Source: Actinomycetes bacterium
Lineage (GTDB): Bacteria; Actinomycetota; Acidimicrobiia; Acidimicrobiales; JAKAOS01
DNA: 9,163 bases
Reading direction: 5' to 3'
NCBI GenBank assembly: GCA_021790615.1
Contig: JAJYGW010000030.1
Coordinates: 1 to 9,163, forward strand
Both the position numbers and the translations under genes were made by a program. Below, piece by piece: positions 6,426 to 9,163 of the stretch. Position 1 is the stretch's first letter, and the number at the start of each line of letters is the position of its first letter. The notes below the pieces were generated by a model. The model did not search any database and had not been told where the DNA came from. It saw nothing but the letters and a program-made list of their open reading frames with translations.

Positions 6426-6430
6426 AGGGG
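6426..6430 (+). promoter_or_regulatory. Ribosome binding site of the E1-alpha gene
   Basis: AGGGG lies 5 nt before the ATG at 6436. It favours this start over the upstream in-frame ATG at 6322, which would run the coding region through the divergent regulatory region. Confidence 0.55.
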
Positions 6431-6435
6431 TGCCG

Positions 6436-7545
6436 ATGGCGGATGTCGCAGTCCGGCAGGAACTGGCCGGGGGGTCCCTGCCGGCCCGCGACATCCTGAC
6501 GCTCCTCGCACCGAGCGGCGTCCGGCGCGAGGATCCTGCACTCGAGTGCGACCTCGACGCCGGTGCCGCCGCCCGGCTCTGGGAGGCAATGGTGATCGGC
6601 CGGCGCCTGGACCGTGCCGCAGTCGCGCTCACCCGCCAGGGCGAGCTGGGCGTCTACGCATCCTCGGCCGGCCAGGAGGCCTGCCAGGTGGGTCCCGTGC
6701 TCGCGCTCGACGCCGAGGACTGGATGTTCCCGACGTACCGGGAGACGGTTGCCGTGGTGACCCGGGGCGTCGATCCGGTCGAGGCCCTCGCGCTCTATCG
6801 CGGGTCGGCACACTGCGGCTTCGACCCCCGTGCCGCACGGATCGCTCCGTCGGCGACCCCGATCGCCACGCAGGCCCTCCACGCCGTGGGCTTTGCGATG
6901 GCGGCCGCCCGCACGGGCAGCAGCGTTGCGGCGCTGGCGTTCCTCGGGGACGGCGCCACGAGTGAGGGAGACGCACACGAGGCCCTCAACTTCGCCGGGG
7001 TGTTTCGCGCGCCCTGCGTGTTCTTCGTGCAGAACAACGGATGGGCGATCAGCGTCCCCATCGAGCACCAGGCGGGCAACGTGGTGCTCGCCGCGCGGGG
7101 AGCGGCCTACGGCATCCCGGCCCTGCGCATCGACGGCAACGACGTCCTGGCGACCTACGCGGCGACCAGGGCTGCGCTCGCCCGTGCGCGAAGCGGCGGC
7201 GGGCCGACGCTCATCGAGGCCGTGACCTACCGCATGGAGGCGCACACGACCGCCGACGACCCGTCTCGCTACCGAGAGGCGGCGGTCCTCGATGCCTGGC
7301 GGGAGCGGGACCCGCTCGCCCGGATGGAGCGTTACCTCCGTGACGCGGGGGTGCTCGACGACGCTCGGGTCGCGAGCGTGACCGCCGAGGCAGACGAGCG
7401 GGCCGCCCGGCTCCGCCGGGCACTCCAGGACGCGGCGCCGTTGGACCCGCTCCGGCTGTTCGACCACGTCTACTCGGCACCGACCCCGCTGCTCGAACGC
7501 CAGCGCGCGCAGCTGGCCGACGAGCTCTCCCGGATGGAGCCATGA
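6436..7545 (+). CDS. bkdA: 2-oxo acid dehydrogenase E1 component, alpha subunit (branched-chain type)
   Basis: This is a 369-residue protein, the usual length. E1 decarboxylates a 2-oxo acid on thiamine diphosphate and reductively acylates the lipoyl group of E2. The thiamine diphosphate motif is clear: G171-D-G173, then 26 residues, then N200-N201. Other conserved blocks are ALTRQGELGVYASSAGQEA (substrate/cofactor region), DWMFPTYRETVAVVTRG, and YRMEAHTTADDPSRYR, the phosphorylation-loop-type segment near the active site. The overall pattern closely resembles mycobacterial Rv2497c, assigned as BkdA (earlier PdhA). Branched-chain 2-oxo acids are therefore the likely substrates, but pyruvate-type specificity cannot be excluded by eye. 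The gene is divergent from an Lrp-type regulator, which supports the branched-chain reading. Its TGA overlaps the ATG of the beta-subunit gene. Confidence 0.93.
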   Translation: MADVAVRQELAGGSLPARDILTLLAPSGVRREDPALECDLDAGAAARLWEAMVIGRRLDRAAVALTRQGELGVYASSAGQEACQVGPVLALDAEDWMFPTYRETVAVVTRGVDPVEALALYRGSAHCGFDPRAARIAPSATPIATQALHAVGFAMAAARTGSSVAALAFLGDGATSEGDAHEALNFAGVFRAPCVFFVQNNGWAISVPIEHQAGNVVLAARGAAYGIPALRIDGNDVLATYAATRAALARARSGGGPTLIEAVTYRMEAHTTADDPSRYREAAVLDAWRERDPLARMERYLRDAGVLDDARVASVTAEADERAARLRRALQDAAPLDPLRLFDHVYSAPTPLLERQRAQLADELSRMEP

Positions 7546-8564
7546 GCGCCCCCGTTCGCCTCGCCGAGAGCCCGTCGACGGGGACGGCGCGCGGTGGCGT
7601 GAGCCTCGCCGAGGCGCTCAACCGCGCCCTCGCGGACGCGATGGCTGCCGACGAGCGAGTCGTCGTCTACGGCGAGGACGTCGGGAAGCTCGGCGGGGTG
7701 TTTCGGGTGACGGATGGGCTCGCGGAGCGCTTCGGCGAGCAGCGCTGCTTCGACTCACCCCTCGCCGAGTCCGGGATCGTCGGGACGGCGATCGGGATGG
7801 CGATGTTCGGGTTGCGGCCGGTGGTGGAGCTGCAGTTCGACGGCTTCTCCTACCCCGCCTTCAACCAGGTCGTGAGCCACCTCGCAAAGCTTCGCTACCG
7901 CAGCCAGGGCCGCCTGGATCTCCCCGTCGTGATCAGGATCCCCTACGGTGGCGGCATCGGGTCGGTGGAGCACCACTCCGAGAGCCCCGAGGTCTACTAC
8001 GCCCACACCGCCGGCCTGAAGGTGGTCACCCCGTCGACCCCGTCCGACGCGTATGCGCTCCTCCGGGCGGCGATCGACTGCCCGGACCCCGTCGTGTTCC
8101 TGGAGCCCAAGCGGCGGTACTGGGAGCGCGAGGACGTGACGCTCCCGAGCCCAGCCGTCGCCCTCGGGTCGGCCGCGGTCCGGCGTGAGGGGCGTGACGT
8201 CACGGTCCTCGCCTACGGCCCGACCGTCCCGGTGGCGCTGGCGGCGGCCGAGGAGGCCGTGGGGGAGGGGTGGTCCGTCGAGGTGGTGGACGTGCGCAGC
8301 CTCTCTCCCCTCGACGAGGAGACGATCGTCGCCTCGGCCCGGCGCACCGGACGGGTGGTCGTCGTGCAGGAGGCTCCCCGGCTCGCGGGCTACGGCGCAG
8401 AGCTCGCGGCGGTCGTGGGCGAGGGCGCGTTCGGATGGCTGGAGGCGCCGGTGCAGCGAGTGACGGGCTTCGATACGCCCTACCCTCCGGCCCGGTTCGA
8501 GGGCTGGTACCTGCCGGACGCGGACCGGGTGCTCGACGCGATCGCCGTCGCGATGGCCTACTAG
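7542..8564 (+). CDS. bkdB: 2-oxo acid dehydrogenase E1 component, beta subunit (branched-chain type)
   Basis: This is a 340-residue protein whose ATG overlaps the E1-alpha stop (ATGA), implying coupled translation of the two subunits that form the alpha2-beta2 heterotetramer. Family blocks are LNRALADAMAADERVVVYGEDVGKLGGVFRVTDGL, AESGIVGTAIGMAMFGLRPVVELQF, FNQVVSHLAKLRYRSQG, PYGGGIGSVEHHSESPE, and the C-terminal transketolase-like domain (VTVLAYGPTVPVALAA, VEVVDVRSLSPLDEETI, VVVVQEAPRLAGYGAELAAVV). About 18 extra residues precede the conserved start; a later start cannot be excluded, but the ATGA overlap favours this one. The E2 gene begins 2 nt after the stop. Branched-chain specificity is inferred from resemblance to the actinobacterial BkdB group. 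Confidence 0.94.
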   Translation: MSAPVRLAESPSTGTARGGVSLAEALNRALADAMAADERVVVYGEDVGKLGGVFRVTDGLAERFGEQRCFDSPLAESGIVGTAIGMAMFGLRPVVELQFDGFSYPAFNQVVSHLAKLRYRSQGRLDLPVVIRIPYGGGIGSVEHHSESPEVYYAHTAGLKVVTPSTPSDAYALLRAAIDCPDPVVFLEPKRRYWEREDVTLPSPAVALGSAAVRREGRDVTVLAYGPTVPVALAAAEEAVGEGWSVEVVDVRSLSPLDEETIVASARRTGRVVVVQEAPRLAGYGAELAAVVGEGAFGWLEAPVQRVTGFDTPYPPARFEGWYLPDADRVLDAIAVAMAY

Positions 8565-8566
8565 CC

Positions 8567-9163
8567 GTGGAACGCGAGTTCCGCCTCCCCGACCTCGGGG
8601 AGGGTCTGACCGATGCCGAGCTGGTCCGCTGGTTGGTGGCCGAGGGCGATCGGGTCGAGTTCGACCAGCCGCTCGCCGTCGTCACCACCGCGAAGGCCGA
8701 GGTGGAGCTGCCCTCCCCCTACGAGGGGGTCGTGACCGCCCGCTACGGCCAACCCGGAGAGGTGCTGCCGGTCGGCGCGACCCTGGTGCGGGTCGAGAGC
8801 GGAGACGGCACCGCCCCGGCTGCGAGCGCCGCTGCAGCGCAGGGCGGGGGGAGCGCGGCTGCGGTGCTCCCGGGCGAGCCGGCCCGGAGCGGAGGGGCGG
8901 ACGAGCGCGCCACGCCGGCGGAGAGTGTCCCGGTCCTGGTCGGCTACGGAACCGGTCACGCCGGTGCAACGGGTCGGCGGCGGTGGCCGGTGCGCCCGGG
9001 CCACCCCGCAACAACAAGACGCGTCCCCTCTGCACCCCTCGCCAGAAGCGACGCGGTCCCCGAGACGACGCCGGTCGTGACCGGCCCCGCGCCGGCGCCA
9101 GCCGGGCAGGGGACGGCCGGGCCCGGACGCCGCACCGCCTCGCCCCTCGTCCGGCGGCTCGCC
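8567..9163 (+). CDS. bkdC: Dihydrolipoamide acyltransferase E2 component, N-terminal part (partial)
   Basis: The first 199 codons of the E2 core subunit run off the right edge; the start is GTG, 2 nt after the E1-beta stop. Residues 1-77 are a lipoyl domain: FRLPDLGEGLTDAELVRWLV, then VVTTAKAEVELPSP with the lipoate-accepting K43. The usual acidic residue before TAKA/TDKA is Thr here. An Ala/Pro/Gly/Arg-rich flexible linker (about 78-187) contains VLVGYGTG at 123-130, a short block typical of actinobacterial branched-chain E2 linkers. The window ends at RRTASPLVRRLA (188-199), the start of the peripheral-subunit-binding domain that docks E1 and/or E3. The catalytic acyltransferase domain is outside. 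One lipoyl domain is seen. Codons at 9008-9046 include ACA, ACA, AGA, TCT and AGA, rare elsewhere in the window. Confidence 0.93.
   Translation, partial: MEREFRLPDLGEGLTDAELVRWLVAEGDRVEFDQPLAVVTTAKAEVELPSPYEGVVTARYGQPGEVLPVGATLVRVESGDGTAPAASAAAAQGGGSAAAVLPGEPARSGGADERATPAESVPVLVGYGTGHAGATGRRRWPVRPGHPATTRRVPSAPLARSDAVPETTPVVTGPAPAPAGQGTAGPGRRTASPLVRRLA

Noticed and set aside
6322..6435. Upstream extension of the E1-alpha gene to an ATG at 6322
   Set aside because: The extra 38 residues lack similarity to E1-alpha proteins and would cover the divergent promoter and dyad. The ATG at 6436 has a ribosome binding site and gives the normal length.
6321..6435. Possible -35/-10 promoter elements in the divergent region
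   Set aside because: Candidate hexamers (for example TTGCTG on the - strand near 6358-6363) had no convincing partner at suitable spacing, so none is called.
6321..6632. Upstream extension of the Lrp-type regulator to 6632
   Set aside because: This would add about 100 Ser/Arg-rich residues and overlap the E1-alpha gene. The AsnC-type domain begins just after ATG 6320.
6388..7467. 359-codon open frame on the - strand opposite bkdA
   Set aside because: It is a shadow of the E1-alpha gene; no motifs and implausible composition.

Overview
This is a very GC-rich, densely coding bacterial window with many GTG starts and short gene overlaps. Gene content and order fit the phylum Actinomycetota, possibly a deep-branching or uncultured lineage; the sequence alone does not fix the genus. 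Everything I recognise is chromosomal housekeeping or central metabolism. I see no transposase, phage gene, tRNA, rRNA or CRISPR array.

The left block (1-5371, + strand) is the actinobacterial neighbourhood around alaS. It holds the C-terminal end of a RarA-like AAA ATPase, a small DUF948-like membrane protein, a small DUF6167-like protein, full-length alanyl-tRNA synthetase (alaS), RuvX/YqgF with an unusual Gly/Arg-rich insert, and the endolytic murein transglycosylase MltG. Gaps are short or genes overlap (7 nt between rarA and the DUF948-like gene, 3 nt between ruvX and mltG), so much of the block may be one transcription unit. In many actinobacteria aroE follows mltG; here the collinear block stops at mltG.

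The middle block (5453-6320, - strand) converges on mltG. It holds an Lrp/AsnC-family regulator, then a free-standing 71-residue biotinyl-domain protein of the mycobacterial TB7.3 type.

The right block (6436 to the window end, + strand) is divergent from the regulator. It encodes the E1-alpha, E1-beta and (partial) E2 subunits of a 2-oxo acid dehydrogenase complex, most like the actinobacterial branched-chain complex BkdABC. The genes overlap or nearly touch. The 115-bp divergent intergenic region carries an imperfect 24-bp dyad that is a good candidate operator for the Lrp-type regulator, so regulator and target probably form a BkdR-like circuit for branched-chain keto acid oxidation.

I found no clearly new system. 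The points most worth a second look are the RuvX insert, the dyad between the regulator and the bkd operon, and the lone biotinyl protein beside a lipoyl-dependent complex. No E3 (dihydrolipoamide dehydrogenase) gene is visible.
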